Positions 35,721-46,155 of a stretch of DNA of 64,000 bases are shown here, in pieces (position 1 is the first letter of the stretch; each line of letters starts with the position of its first letter). The translations under genes were made by a program, and so were the position numbers. This DNA comes from Warburgia ugandensis (Eukaryota; Streptophyta; Magnoliopsida; Canellales; Canellaceae): NCBI GenBank assembly GCA_035236585.1, contig CP141137.1, forward strand, positions 48,134,057 through 48,198,056, given 5' to 3'. The notes under the pieces were generated by a model. That model saw only the letters and a list, made by a program, of their open reading frames with translations. It searched no databases and was not told the origin of the DNA.

Positions 35721-36170
35721 TCACTGTTGCCAGGGACAGTGACCGGGCTAGTTCACCGTCGCCAAAGACGACCACCAGAATTCAGTTGCCAGCGACCACA
35801 GGTGCTCTGTTTTTTGTGATTTTTATACCTATGTGTCCACTTTTTCACGTACATTCCATTTCCACCCTCCATTTTCACAAATTTATTCATTATCTACCAT
35901 TTTTCTCATGATTTTTGTTTTGTTTCTAAAAACCCTTACCTACTGTTTTTGGGGTCTTCGGCGTCTCTAGCCATCCGATCACCCTCAGATTTTATGGGTG
36001 TGTTCTTTGTATTGTTACGTCCAAGATGAACGGTCCAGATCCCCATCTGACATCGTTTCATCAACGTTTTTTCAAGGCAATAGTAACGCCTAAACTCACT
36101 GAAAAACAGCAGTCTGCACTGTTTTTCGACGCTAAACAAGGAAAAGGAATGGGGAAAACAAACATGGATG

Positions 36171-36180
36171 GCTTACCTTG
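36171..36180 (-). promoter_or_regulatory. Splice-donor-like site in C LTR
   Basis: The minus strand reads CAAGGTAAGCCATCC. The same site is intact in the other C LTR (42334-42343). It matches AG|GTAAG. Confidence 0.42.
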
Positions 36181-36336
36181 GTTGTTCCGTCGCCAATGCA
36201 GATGGAGTTCCAACCTTCCAGTCACAGGTTGTCGCTAGGAAGACTCCTTCCAGTGGTCAGTTACGGTGGGGAAGAACGAGAGAAGGCGGGAGGGATTAAG
36301 GCACTCAACCCCCCCCCCACCCCCCCTCAATTACAT

Positions 36337-36348
36337 ACCTATATAACC
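36337..36348 (-). promoter_or_regulatory. TATA-like box of C LTR
   Basis: The minus strand reads AGGTTATATAGGT about 75 bp inside the sense start of the LTR, followed by a G-run and purine-rich DNA. The second LTR has GGGTATATAGGT at 42520-42531. Confidence 0.45.
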
Positions 36349-36469
36349 TTATTATTTATTATTATCATTATTCTCAAAAATAATTTTTTTCCTAAAATTC
36401 TAAAATGGTGAATGTTACATCCTACCCACCTTATAGAAAATTTCGTCCTTGGAATTTAAAATGTATGTA

Positions 36470-37582
36470 CCTCACGAGAAAAGCTCTAGATAAGTACGCC
36501 TCATCTCATCCTCCAACTTCCAAGTAGTCTTAGTCGTATGATGCTGCCAGAGGACCTTAACTAAGGGAATAGTCTTAGTCCTCAATGCATGGATCTTACT
36601 ATCCAAGATCTGTATAGGATGCTCCTCGAATGTCAAGTCAGGTCATACCTCCTATGGGATCTACTCTAATATGTGGGATGGGTCTAGGATGTACTTCCTT
36701 AGCATGAAAATGTGGAAGACATCATGTACTCTAGCTAACTGCGGGGGTAATGCTAACTGATAAGCGATTGGTCCAACTCTGTGCAAGATCTCGAAAGGAC
36801 CAATGTATCTGGGACTGAGTTTCCCCTTTACGCCAAATCTCATCACCCCCTTCATAAGGGAAACTCTCAAAAACACATGCTGTTTGACCACAAACTCTAA
36901 GTCCTTCTGCCTCCTATCCACATAGCTCTTTTGGCGGCTTTGAGTTGCAAGTAATCATCTCCGAATGAGTCAGACTTTCTCTGCACATTGCTCAATCAAC
37001 TCTGACTTCACTACCCATCTCTCTCCCACGTCACTCCAGCACAAGGGAGACTTGCAGGGCTTGCCGTAGAGCACCTCATAAGGTGCCATGCCGATACTAG
37101 CATGGTAGCTGTTATTATACGCAAACTCCATGAGTGGCAAATGCTCATCCCAACTACCCATCCAATCTATGGCACAAGCCCTCAACATATCCTCCACGGT
37201 CTGGATGGTCCTCTCAGTCTGGCCATCTGTCTGGGGGTGGAATGCCGTACTGAATCTCAACCTCGACCCTAAAGCCTCCTGTACACTTTGCCAATACTTT
37301 GAGGTAAACCGTGTGTCTCGATCTGAGATGATCGTTAATGGCACTCTGTGAAGGCTCATGATCTCCCCTAACATACAGCTTTGCCAAGCTGTCCACAGTT
37401 TGAGTCTGTCTAATAGGGAGGAAATGGGCTGATTTCATCAATCTGTTGACTATGACCCATATCATGTCATGCCCACTAGCAGTCCTCGGCAGGCTCACTA
37501 TAAAATCCATAGTGAGGTGGTCCCACTTCCACTCTAGAAGGTCTAAAGTCTGTAATAACCCAGCTAGTCGCTGATGCTCCAC
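36470..37582 (-). pseudogene. Element C integrase and chromodomain
   Basis: Minus-strand frames give WDHLTMDFIVSLP with the first catalytic Asp, IISDRDTRFTSKYW with the second, and HPQTDGQTERTIQ with the region of the catalytic Glu. Then come EFAYNNSYHASIGMAPYEVL, KLSPRYIGPFEIL and VHDVFHIFMLRKYI, followed by a chromodomain (about 36470-36650) with IPLVKVLWQHHTTKTTWK and EDEMRRTYLELFS. A one-base frameshift lies near 37365, between LYVRG and EIMSLHR. A stop separates the integrase tail from the chromodomain, and further stops occur after the GERWVVKSELIEQ segment. All three catalytic acids of the DDE core are still encoded, but not in one frame. Confidence 0.9.
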
Positions 37583-37966
37583 CTTGACCTGCTAACAGGT
37601 CAAACATTGTGCTACGCACTCACCAATATCCCTCTTCATCCCATTCCACTAAAAGTGTCATATAAGGTCCTGGTACATCTTCATACCTCCGGGATGAATA
37701 GAATATGGGGACTAGTGCACCTCTTAGAGTAAGTCGTGTCTCAATTGGTCATCTGTGGGTACCACCAATCTGGCCCTATACCTGACACCTCCATTGGGAC
37801 CTCTAGAAAAATCAGCCTTAGTGGCCATGTTCTGTGTCTCTGTATCACTCATCTGTGCCTGAAGGATCCTATCAAGAAACCTAGATCAAGTCAAGAGGTT
37901 AGCAAGCATCACTCTCGACTTCCTACTTAAGGCATCAGCTACAACGTTAGCTTTCCCTGGGTGGTA

Positions 37967-39255
37967 CTATATGGTAAAGTCGAAGTCCTTGAGGTACTCC
38001 ATCCATCTCCTCTGCCTCATGTTTAGATCACTCTGTGTGAAGAAATACGTGAGGATCTTGTGGTCAGTGTATACCTCAAATTTCTCACCATATAAATAGT
38101 GTCTCCAGGACTTCAATGCAAACACCACTGCCGCCAACTCTAAATCATGTGTCGGATAGTTCAGCACCGCTCCTAAACCTCTACCTGATGCATACAAAAC
38201 ACCATGTAACCACCTGATCTTGAAGGTAGGGCTAGTATTGGTGCGGTGGTCAACCTTCTCTTAAGCTCTTGAAAGCTCTCCTCACACGCATCCGTCCAAA
38301 CGAACCTGGTGTCCTTCCTAGTTAAGGGGGTCATGGGTAAGGCGATCCTCGAAAACCCCTCGATGAACCGTCGATAGTAACTAGCCAAACAGAGGAAACT
38401 ACGAACCTCTGTCATCGTCATAGGTCTCTCCCAATGCAAAATTGCCTCCACCTTGGCCAGGTCTATAGCCACACCATCCTTGGACACCACATGTCCCAAA
38501 AACTACACATGTCCTAACCAAAAGTCGCACTTACTGAGCTTCACATACAAGCGATGACAGCAAAGCGTGTCCAGCACAGTGCGAAGATGCTCCCTGTGGG
38601 CCTCACGGCTAGGCGAGTAGATCAGGATGTCATCCATGAAGACAATCACAAACTGGTCTAAATAGGCTTGGAATACGCTATTCATCAAATCCATGAACAA
38701 TGCTGGTGCATTCATCAACCCAAAAGGCATCACCAAAAACTCATAATGGCCATATCAACTCCTAAAAACAGTCTTAGGGATATCCTCTTCCCTAATCCTC
38801 AACTGGTGGTAGCCTAATCGCAAGTCAATCTTAGAGAATACCTCTGTCGACTGCAACTGGTCAAACAAGTCATCGATACGAAGCAAGAGGTATCGGTTCT
38901 TCACAGTAACACTGTTCAATAACCGATAGTCTAAGCATAGCCTCAATGATCCATCCTTCTTCTTAATGAAGAGGTCGGGTGCTCCCCAAGGAGATCCACT
39001 GGGCCTGATGAAACTCTTATCCAGAAGCTCCTGCAACTGTACCTAAAGCTCCCTCAACTCTGCAAGGGCCATCCTATAGGGTGCCTTAGATATAGGCGCT
39101 GTACACGGCACCAAGTCTATGGTAAAATCAATCTCCCTGCATGGAGGTACTCCTAGCAGCTCATCTGGAAATACATCAACAAAATCTCGCACCACATCTA
39201 TAACCTCAATTCGTGGCTGCTCCCTGTCAGTCGTCATGACAAAAGGAAAAAACAC
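37967..39255 (-). pseudogene. Element C reverse transcriptase and RNase H
   Basis: RT begins after DVFPDELLGVPPCREIDF and PYRMALAELREL (39043-39255). It continues through [35 protein letters not shown] (38755-39036) and [12 protein letters not shown]. The active site FMDDILIYS is intact (38503-38736). The connection and RNase H follow (37967-38499) with [18 protein letters not shown] and [19 protein letters not shown], then [13 protein letters not shown] with its Asp retained. Defects: stops between segments, and a frameshift plus an in-frame deletion of roughly 20 codons in RNase H, so that [10 protein letters not shown] runs directly into NYPTHDLE. Confidence 0.9.
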
Positions 39256-39336
39256 TCAACAACCTCAAGCTGCTCTCATGGCTGAGATAATACAAGGGCC
39301 ACTATCACTCCTCCTTCCTTGGACTACAACCACTGG

Positions 39337-39648
39337 TCAACCCGGTACACCACACAAAATCTGCTTATTACGGCAGTCTATGGTGACCCAAAACGTCACT
39401 AGCCAATCCATCCCCAAGATAACATCAAAGTCCATCATATCTAATAGAATGAGGTTAGCATCCATCCTAACACTGGACATCTCCATTGGCACCCTCTCAA
39501 GGTACTCAGTAGCCTCCGCCGTCTCTCTTGATGGCATTGACACATTTAACCCGAATGCTAGCTTGCACATGGGCAAGTCAAGGCATGATGCAAATGTACA
39601 CGTAATAAATGAGTGGGTAGACCCTCGAATAAAAAAGAACCCTGGCAT
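39337..39648 (-). pseudogene. Element C aspartic protease
   Basis: The 103-codon frame holds FFIRGSTHSFIT where the family has F-D-S-G-[AS]-THSF, so the catalytic Asp is lost (DS replaced by IR). The second half keeps DFDVILGMDWL, the conserved protease C-terminal block. The frame ends with a stop before RT. Protease would cleave the Gag-Pol polyprotein inside virus-like particles, and this copy should be inactive. Confidence 0.85.
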
Positions 39649-39689
39649 GTCTATCAGCTACCAGAAAGTACCTTCCACCACCTAGTTCG

Positions 39690-40920
39690 AGGCTTGGGCC
39701 TGCCCGAAGTAATAGTGAAGACACGACCTTGATTGCGTGGCGTTGCCTCCATGGTGGCCTCGGTCCTCTGTGGCCTGTCTCCCAGACCTCTCGAGCACTC
39801 TATCCTCATATTCCCTGTCTCACCGCAACCATAGCACCTAAATGGCTTGCTCGACTGGAAGGGTTGATGTCGTTGTTGCTGCTACTGTTGGCACTGGTGG
39901 GGCTACTATGGGCCCTGCTGCTGATGGTCCTGTCCTGGGCACAATTGCCCCAAGTGTCGGCCCTTACAACAAGGGCGCACTCTCCTGCCCTGACCTCTCC
40001 TCTGCCTAGGAGGGTACTACTAGTCAAGGGCCCCCTGAGGCTGTGTGGGTGCGAAAGTCCTCTTGCCCTTAATGGGCTGACTCACCTCTCCTCTGCTACA
40101 TAGCAAATCTCTCTCTAGCACTAAAGCCCTGTTTGCAGCCTGCCTCACCGTAGACGGGTGTGCAATAAGTACTTCGTGCCTCAACTGTGGCACCAACCCA
40201 TCAATGAACCTATCAGCCGTCCTGATCTGAAGCAAAAGGGGTAGCTGCAAATCTCTGAAGTCTCATGAACTGGTTCAAATACTGCTGAACCATCATACTC
40301 CCCTAAGATAATGTGGTAAACTCCCTACTCAAAGCTTGCAGGGCATGAAGAGGGAAGTACTGCTTGTAGAATATCCTCCGAAAGTGCTCTCATGATAATG
40401 GTACTGATGATGGGGGACGCAGTTGCTACTGAGTCTTCCACCAAAACCCAGCCACTCCTACCAATAGGTATGTCGCCAACCTAACCTGATCCTCTGATGG
40501 GATCTCCATCCCCTCAAAGGCCTTCTCCACCTCGAACAACCATTTCTCAGCTGCTACTGTATCTCCTTCCCCATGGAAGGTGGGCACCATCTTCTAAAAT
40601 CTCCTGAGATGCTTAGCTGGTGAAACATGTGTGCTCGAGGAACCTCCCTTTGTAGCTCCCTGCATAGGAGCTGTCGGTGCTGGTCGGGATGACTGTATTG
40701 TTGTGTCCCCTTGGACTGCTGCAGTGGTCATCGGGTGGACAGAGTGCATAGCCTGCACCTTTGCTTGAATCAGCTGCGTAATGTGCTCAGTGAGGTGTGG
40801 CATGAGGCTTTGAACTACTCGAGCCACTATGCCTGCCTCCTGCTCCCCTTGCCCTGATGTCGAGGCAGGGGTAGCAACTGGTGGAGTGGAGGTGGATCTA
40901 GTCCTCTGCCGAGGAGCTAT
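39690..40920 (-). pseudogene. Element C gag with zinc knuckle
   Basis: The family start (MPPKRT-like in D and E) aligns with ATA-GCT-CCT-CGG at 40920-40918, so the ATG has become ATA. The spacing to the primer site (about 117 bp) equals that in D and E. Capsid motifs include EKWLFEVEKAFEGM, RLATYLLVGVAGFWW and FPLHALQALSREF, interrupted by stops. The nucleocapsid knuckle at 39795-39836 reads CYGCGETGNMRIEC, a CX2CX4HX4C motif whose His is changed to Asn. Frames of 188 and 124 codons on the opposite strand are shadows. Confidence 0.85.
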
Positions 40921-41036
40921 TTGTTAACAACCCAATAACACATTGTATAAGTATTCCTCCTCTCTTAGTCTAAGTCATGCCCTATGGCTGTAACCCTAAT
41001 TAGACCCTTAAAGTGGTGATGATGGAATAAACCTGT

Positions 41037-41048
41037 GCTTTGATACCA
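41037..41048 (-). other. Primer binding site of element C (tRNA-Met type)
   Basis: The minus strand reads TGGTATCAAAGC, one mismatch from the initiator tRNA-Met complement TGGTATCAGAGC, three bases inside the 5' LTR. Confidence 0.85.
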
Positions 41049-41051
41049 AAC

Positions 41052-42623
41052 AGTGACACCCCGGGTTTTCAAAAATCTTTTTCCACTACATATATTAATG
41101 ATAAAAAGTTTATTATTATAAAGTAGGTGAGATCCCTGAAATAAAACTCAAATAATTAAAAAATTTACACGACTTTAAAAAAAATACCCCATAAGGAAAA
41201 CCCTGAGGGTCATCCACAAACCAAAATCACAAGGCTAAACCAAAAGCGCTTTTTGACACTTTAAGCATGCTCAAATATAAAACCATGAGAAATTCTACGA
41301 CTGCAAAGAGACGAAGATAATAACAAAAATCCCAAAGCTCTAAGGTCCATCCAAGATCACCACATCATCCACGTGTGAGTGTATGCACACTATACAGTAG
41401 TATGGGTCTAACATATCAAATATACAATATCCAGATAGAGTACCCAAAAGTCTGATACCAGCCTCAAAAGGACACTATTGTCTCCGACGACAAAAAGTAT
41501 GGGGTCCTCAGCTCCGTGTCCAGATCCACGCTAATCCACCTTCTTCCCTTTCTGACTGTTGTGCTCCAACTCTGAGGCATTGCGAAACAAGGCAATGCCT
41601 CAACAAGCTAGGCTTGTGTAGGTGATTAACATTCAATATAAAGTGATAAGAAATAACATGGTACAAAGATCTCATACTCATATGATGCAGAATACACCAA
41701 TTCCATGATATAAATACGGCAACATAAGTCATAGTGTCAAGGCATGAAAAATCCGAAAAGATATACGGATACAAGTAAGCCATAGCCACGTGATGTGTGT
41801 CGACGCAGGGGCAGCGTGTCACGTGAGCCTTGTGCGTGTCGCACATGTGCTTCCCACCCGGCATGCTCACCATCCTGTCGCAGGTCGCCGTTGTCGAGGA
41901 CGGTGACTGGACTGGTTCACCATCGCCAGAGATGACCGCCGGAATTGGGTCGCCGGCGACCACAGGTGCTTCGTTTTTTACAATTTTTACACTTGTGTCC
42001 AATTTTTCACCTACATTCCATTTCCACCCTTCATTTTCACAAATTCATTCATTATCTACTGTTTTTCTCACAATTTTTGTTTCATTTCTAAAAACCCTTA
42101 CCTACTGCTTTTGGGGTTTTCTGGCATCTCTACCAGTCCGATCACCCTGAGATTTTATGGGTGTGCTCCTTGTATTGTTACATCCAAGATGAACGGTTTA
42201 GATCCCCATCTGACAGTGTTTCATCAACTTTTTCCAAAGGCAATAGTAATGCCTAAACTCACCAAAAAATGGCAGTTTGCGCCGTTTTTTGGCGCTAAAT
42301 AAGGAATAGGAACAGGGAAAACAAACAGGAATGGCTTACCTTGGTCGTTCCATCACAAATGCGTGAGGAGTTCCAACCTTCCTGTCGTAGGTCGTCGCCG
42401 GGAAGACTCCTTCCGGTGGCCGGTCATGGTGGGGAAGAACGAGAGAAGGTGGGAGGTAAGATGCATTTAAGGTACTTCAAACTCCCCCCGCTCCCCCCCC
42501 CCCCCCCTCTTAATTACATACCTATATACCCTTATTATTATTTATTTATTTTGTTATTATTATTATTATCATTATTCTCAAAAATAAATTTTTTCCTAAA
42601 ATTCTAAAATGGTGAATGTTACA
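41052..42623 (-). repeat. 5' LTR of element C, internally deleted
   Basis: 1572 bp against 2956 bp in the 3' LTR. Alignment is continuous from 41052 to about 41796, jumps over the equivalent of about 34205-35640, then continues to GAATGTTACA. The deletion removes the CpG-dense block and has CACGTGA at its edge. The first base of the plus-strand reading is mutated (AGTGACACC). Contains the hairpin pair (41574-41616), splice-donor-like site (42334-42343) and TATA-like box (42520-42531). Confidence 0.9.
41574..41616 (-). other. Paired inverted repeats of C 5' LTR
   Basis: GAGGCATTGC (41574-41583) pairs perfectly with GCAATGCCTC (41592-41601). CAAGC (41604-41608) pairs with GCTTG (41612-41616). 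It is the most perfect of the GC-type versions. Confidence 0.65.
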
Positions 42624-42628
42624 GTAGT

Positions 42629-43643
42629 GCACTATACCAATCCTTTCTAATATTTCAAAAGGACCTATATATCTAAGACTAAGTTTTTCCTTGGTTCCAA
42701 ACCTCATAATCCCTTTAACTGAAGAAACCTTCAAGAATACATGATCCCCAACTTCAAATTCCAAGTCCCTGTGTCTTCTATCAGCGTAACTCTTTTGAAA
42801 ATTGTGAGCTGTTAACAACCTTTTTCTAATTACCCTGACTTTCTCTACACACTATTCAACCGATTCTAGCTTCATCAATCTTCTTTCTCCAACATCACTC
42901 CAACTTGTCGGTGATCGGCAAAGTCGTCCATACAATGCCTCATATGGCGCCATACCGATACTTGCACGAAAATTGTTATTATATGAAAATTCTATTAAAG
43001 AGAGATGCTCATCCCAAGTTCCCTTCCAATCCATAGCACAAGCTCTCAACATATCTTCTAAGGTTTGAATGGTTCTTTCTAATTGACCATCAGTTTGAGA
43101 ATGAATTATGTACTAAATTTAAGAGTTGTACCCAATGCTTGTTGTACACTCTTCCAGCACCTAGAAGTAAATCTCCCATCTCTGTCTGAGATGATTGACA
43201 AAAGAATTCCATGAAGACTCACTATTTCTCTTACATATAGTTTAGCTATGTTGTCAACTAACTGAGTTTGTTTAATTGGAAAGAAGTGAGCTGACTTTGT
43301 CAATCTATCTTCTATTATCCATATCATATCATGTCCTTCTCTTGTTTTAGGTAATCCTACCACAAAATCCATTGTGATATGATCCCATTTCCATTCAGGT
43401 AATTCTAATATCTATAACATCGTAGCTGGTCTTTGATGTTCAATTTTCACTTGTTGACATGTTAAAAATTTTGCGACAAATTCTCCTATATCTCTCTTCA
43501 TACCTTCCTACCATAAGTTTCTGTTTAAATTCTGATACATTTTTGCTCCTAGGTGAATAGAGAATATTGACTGATGAGCTTCCTATAATAATTCTTTCCT
43601 CAATTATGAATCTGATGGAAGAACCAATCTTTCCTATTAACAA
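42629..43643 (-). pseudogene. Element D integrase, N-terminal and core part
   Basis: Minus-strand frames 43106-43372, 42852-43052 and 42629-42818 give [67 protein letters not shown] and KLSLRYIGPFEIL. The first two catalytic Asp are kept. The TDGQ-ER segment has frame changes. The zinc-binding HHCC region (43440-43640) is badly frameshifted. The gene is cut by C after the GPFEI block and continues at 33458. Confidence 0.87.
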
Positions 43644-43731
43644 ATGGTCCTATCTAAACCCTTGTGAGAACCATTCTTAGCACATAATTCCTAAGTTATT
43701 GTATCACATTCTTGTGCTTATATTACCTATT

Positions 43732-45419
43732 TTAAAAAGGCTGACTTAATGGTGATGTTGGTAATATTGATTTTGTCTTTCTACTTAGTGCATTAGTAAC
43801 TACATTCCCCTTCCCAGGATGGTATTGAATAGTGAAATCATAGTCTTTAATATACTCCAAACATCTACGTTGTCTCATGTTCAAATCAACTTGGGTAAAA
43901 ATGTACTTGAGGCTTTTGTGATAAGTGAATACATTGAATTTTTTACTATATAAATAATGTCGCCAAAATTTTAAGGCAAACACTACAGCCGCAAGTTCTA
44001 GGTCATGTACATGATAATTCATTTCATGCTTCTTTAATTGACGAGAAGCATATGCAATGACTTTACCGTTTTGCATCAATACACAACCTAGACCCTTTCC
44101 TAAAGCATCACAGTAAATTTCATATCCTTCTCTTCTAGATGGTAATGTCAATACTGGTGTCATAGTCAACCTCTTTTTCACTTCTTGGAAACTATTTTCA
44201 CATTCTTTAGTCCAAGTAAATTGTACACTTTTTCTAGTCAATGTAGTTAAAGGTAGGGTTATACGAGAAAATCGTTCAATGAATCTTCGGTAATATCCCG
44301 TAAGTTCGAGAAAACTACGAATTTCTGTTACTGTCTTAGGTTTTTCCCAATTCGTCACTGCCTCAACCTTTGTTGGGTCCCCCTTAACCCCATTTTCAGA
44401 AATTACATGACCCAAAAATTTTAATTTCTCTAACTAGATTTCACACTTACTAAATTTTGCAAAAAATTTGTGATTTCTAAGTATGTTCAACACAATTTGT
44501 AAGTGTTCTTGATGTTCCTCTTTACTGGTAGAGTAAATCAATATGTCATCAATAAAGACAATTACAAACTTGTCAAGGAGATCCTTGAATATTGGATTCA
44601 TCAAATCCATAAAAACAACCAGTGCATTTGTTACCCCAAAAGGCATGACCAAAAATTCATAATGTCTATATCGAGTCCTGAATGCTATCTTGGATATATC
44701 CTCATTCCTAATACGCAATTGATGATACCCTGACTAATGTTAATCTTTGAAAAAACCTTAGCAGATTTAAGTTGATCGAAGAGATCATCAATGCAGGGTA
44801 GAGGATGTTTATTCTTTATAGTCACACTATTCAACATTCTATAATCCATACATAGTCTCATTGAACCATCCTTTTTCTTCACCAATATAACTGGTGCTCC
44901 CCAAGGTGAACTACTTGATCTTACAAACCCTCTATCTAGCAACTCTTGTAACTGACTTTTTAATTCCTTCAACTTGGCTGGGGCCATCCTATAAGGTGCT
45001 TTAGAGATTGAAGTTGCACCAGGTAACAATTCAATAGTAAACTCAATTTCTCTATGAGGTGGTAACCCTGGTAATTCTTTTGGGAAAACATCTTGAAAGT
45101 TTCTAACCACTTCAACTTCTTCTATCTTGGGTAATTCCACATCTAAAGCAACCATTGTGGCTAAAAATGCATGACAACCCTTGGAGATGTGTTTTGTAGC
45201 TTTCATGGCTGATATGATGCATGAGTTTGATTGGTATTGTTTTCCATGGAATATCAAAATTTCTTCTCCTGGTATTCTAAATGTGGCTTTCTTTTTACGA
45301 TAGTCTAACATTACCCAGTACTTTGCTAACCAATCCATCCCCAAAATATTGTCAAAGTCTACCATGTTTAGTAATATGAGATCTGTATCCATTCTTTTTC
45401 CCAATACTTCATTGGGCAC
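43732..45419 (-). pseudogene. Element D protease end, reverse transcriptase and RNase H
   Basis: 45419-44685 carries the protease tail ([15 protein letters not shown]), a linker, and RT blocks 1-3 ([31 protein letters not shown]). 44718-44434 has the intact active site [10 protein letters not shown]. 44415-43732 has [18 protein letters not shown] and the RNase H. There [18 protein letters not shown] is kept, but [11 protein letters not shown] is [11 protein letters not shown] and VADALSRK is VTNALSRK, so two conserved Asp positions are lost. Frameshifts separate the three blocks. Confidence 0.9.
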
Positions 45420-45519
45420 ATTTTGAATGAATTTTCTGACTCTTACTAACTAACTGACTAGAGTTATCACATCTAATTCAATTCCCAATTCTTTCAATGG
45501 TAGATTCATACTTGATGCA

Positions 45520-46023
45520 AATTCACATGAGACAAATGAGTGTGTAGATCCAAAATCAAATAGTACTTTTGCATAGTTATCAGATATAAGTAAAGTACCT
45601 TGAATTATGGCATTTGAAGTTTGGGCTTGACTATCAGTATTAGCAAATACTCTTCCTTGATGCCTCGGTTATTCTCCTATTTCCCTTCCTTGATTACCAG
45701 TTGTTTATTATAGTTCTTTGCCATATGTCCCAGTTCCCCACATTTATAACATCTGAGTGGAGGTCTTTGTTGTATTGGATTTGGGTACATATTCCTAAGA
45801 TGAAACCTTCTACATCTAGGACAACGCCTTTGATTTTTTCCAAAGGAAGAATTTCCTTGAATTCTTGGTGGCCTGACATTATTCATGGGCCCCTTGCCTT
45901 TCTTAAAAGCTCTTGGATTAAAGTTTCCCATTTCTACTATTTTTTCATTTTGATTTTGCTTAAAATCTCCATAGCAGAATTACTAGTCCATTAAGCTGTC
46001 CTCCTAGTTCTCTTAGGAGGCAT
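45520..46023 (-). pseudogene. Element D gag (internally deleted) and protease start
   Basis: The start ATG at 46023-46021 gives MPPKRTRRTA then a stop. The capsid region is missing: the frame jumps to GNFNPRAFKKGKGPMNN, whereas E has about 700 bp more between these points. The nucleocapsid shows a CPRCRRFHL block and the zinc knuckle CYKCGELGHMAKNY, whose last Cys is Tyr. The protease start (45520-45580) reads FDFGSTHSFVS, keeping the Asp but changing DSG to DFG. Confidence 0.82.
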
Positions 46024-46140
46024 CAGCTCATAAATAAAAATTTCTATATAAGAATTCTATTTCACTAATTCTATCCTATCCTAAATTTGGATTGTCATCT
46101 TCATATTGGACATATATGGGCTGTGAGTGACTGGATGAAT

Positions 46141-46153
46141 CGCTCTGATACCA
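46141..46153 (-). other. Primer binding site of element D
   Basis: The minus strand reads TGGTATCAGAGCG, a perfect 12-base match to the tRNA-Met type primer, two bases inside the 5' LTR. Confidence 0.9.
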
Positions 46154-46155
46154 AT

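Larger units (their letters stand above)
33464..36419 (-). repeat. 3' LTR of element C
   Basis: 2956 bp, TGTGACACCC...GAATGTTACA. Contains the hairpin pair (33987-34028), repeated CACCCTTTCACCCACA strings (34320-34490), a CpG/CACGTG-dense block (35320-35720), a splice-donor-like AAGGTAAGC (36171-36180, minus) and a TATA-like GGTTATATAGGT (36337-36348, minus) next to a C-run of about 18 bp. The tract next to the LTR on the minus strand (AAGGTGGGTAGGA) is the polypurine tract. Confidence 0.92.
33464..42623 (-). mobile_element. Element C: chromodomain Ty3/Gypsy retrotransposon (youngest nested layer)
   Basis: Flanked by a perfect duplication GTAGT (33459-33463 and 42624-42628). Removing it rejoins the D integrase. 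LTRs are 33464-36419 (3') and 41052-42623 (5'), about 95% alike by eye over the first 170 bp. The order on the minus strand is primer site, gag, protease, RT, RNase H, integrase, chromodomain, polypurine tract. It is the most recognisable polyprotein here but still dead: gag start lost, stops, frameshifts, an RNase H deletion, altered zinc knuckle and protease. Confidence 0.93.

Noticed and set aside
35296..35819. Overlapping 102-160 codon frames on both strands
   Set aside because: They lie in the CpG-dense repeat block of the C LTR, with His/Arg/Cys-rich repetitive translations on both strands. A composition artefact.
39119..39685. 188-codon open frame on the plus strand
   Set aside because: Antisense to the protease/RT linker of element C. 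It has no family resemblance and is fully explained by the real minus-strand frame.
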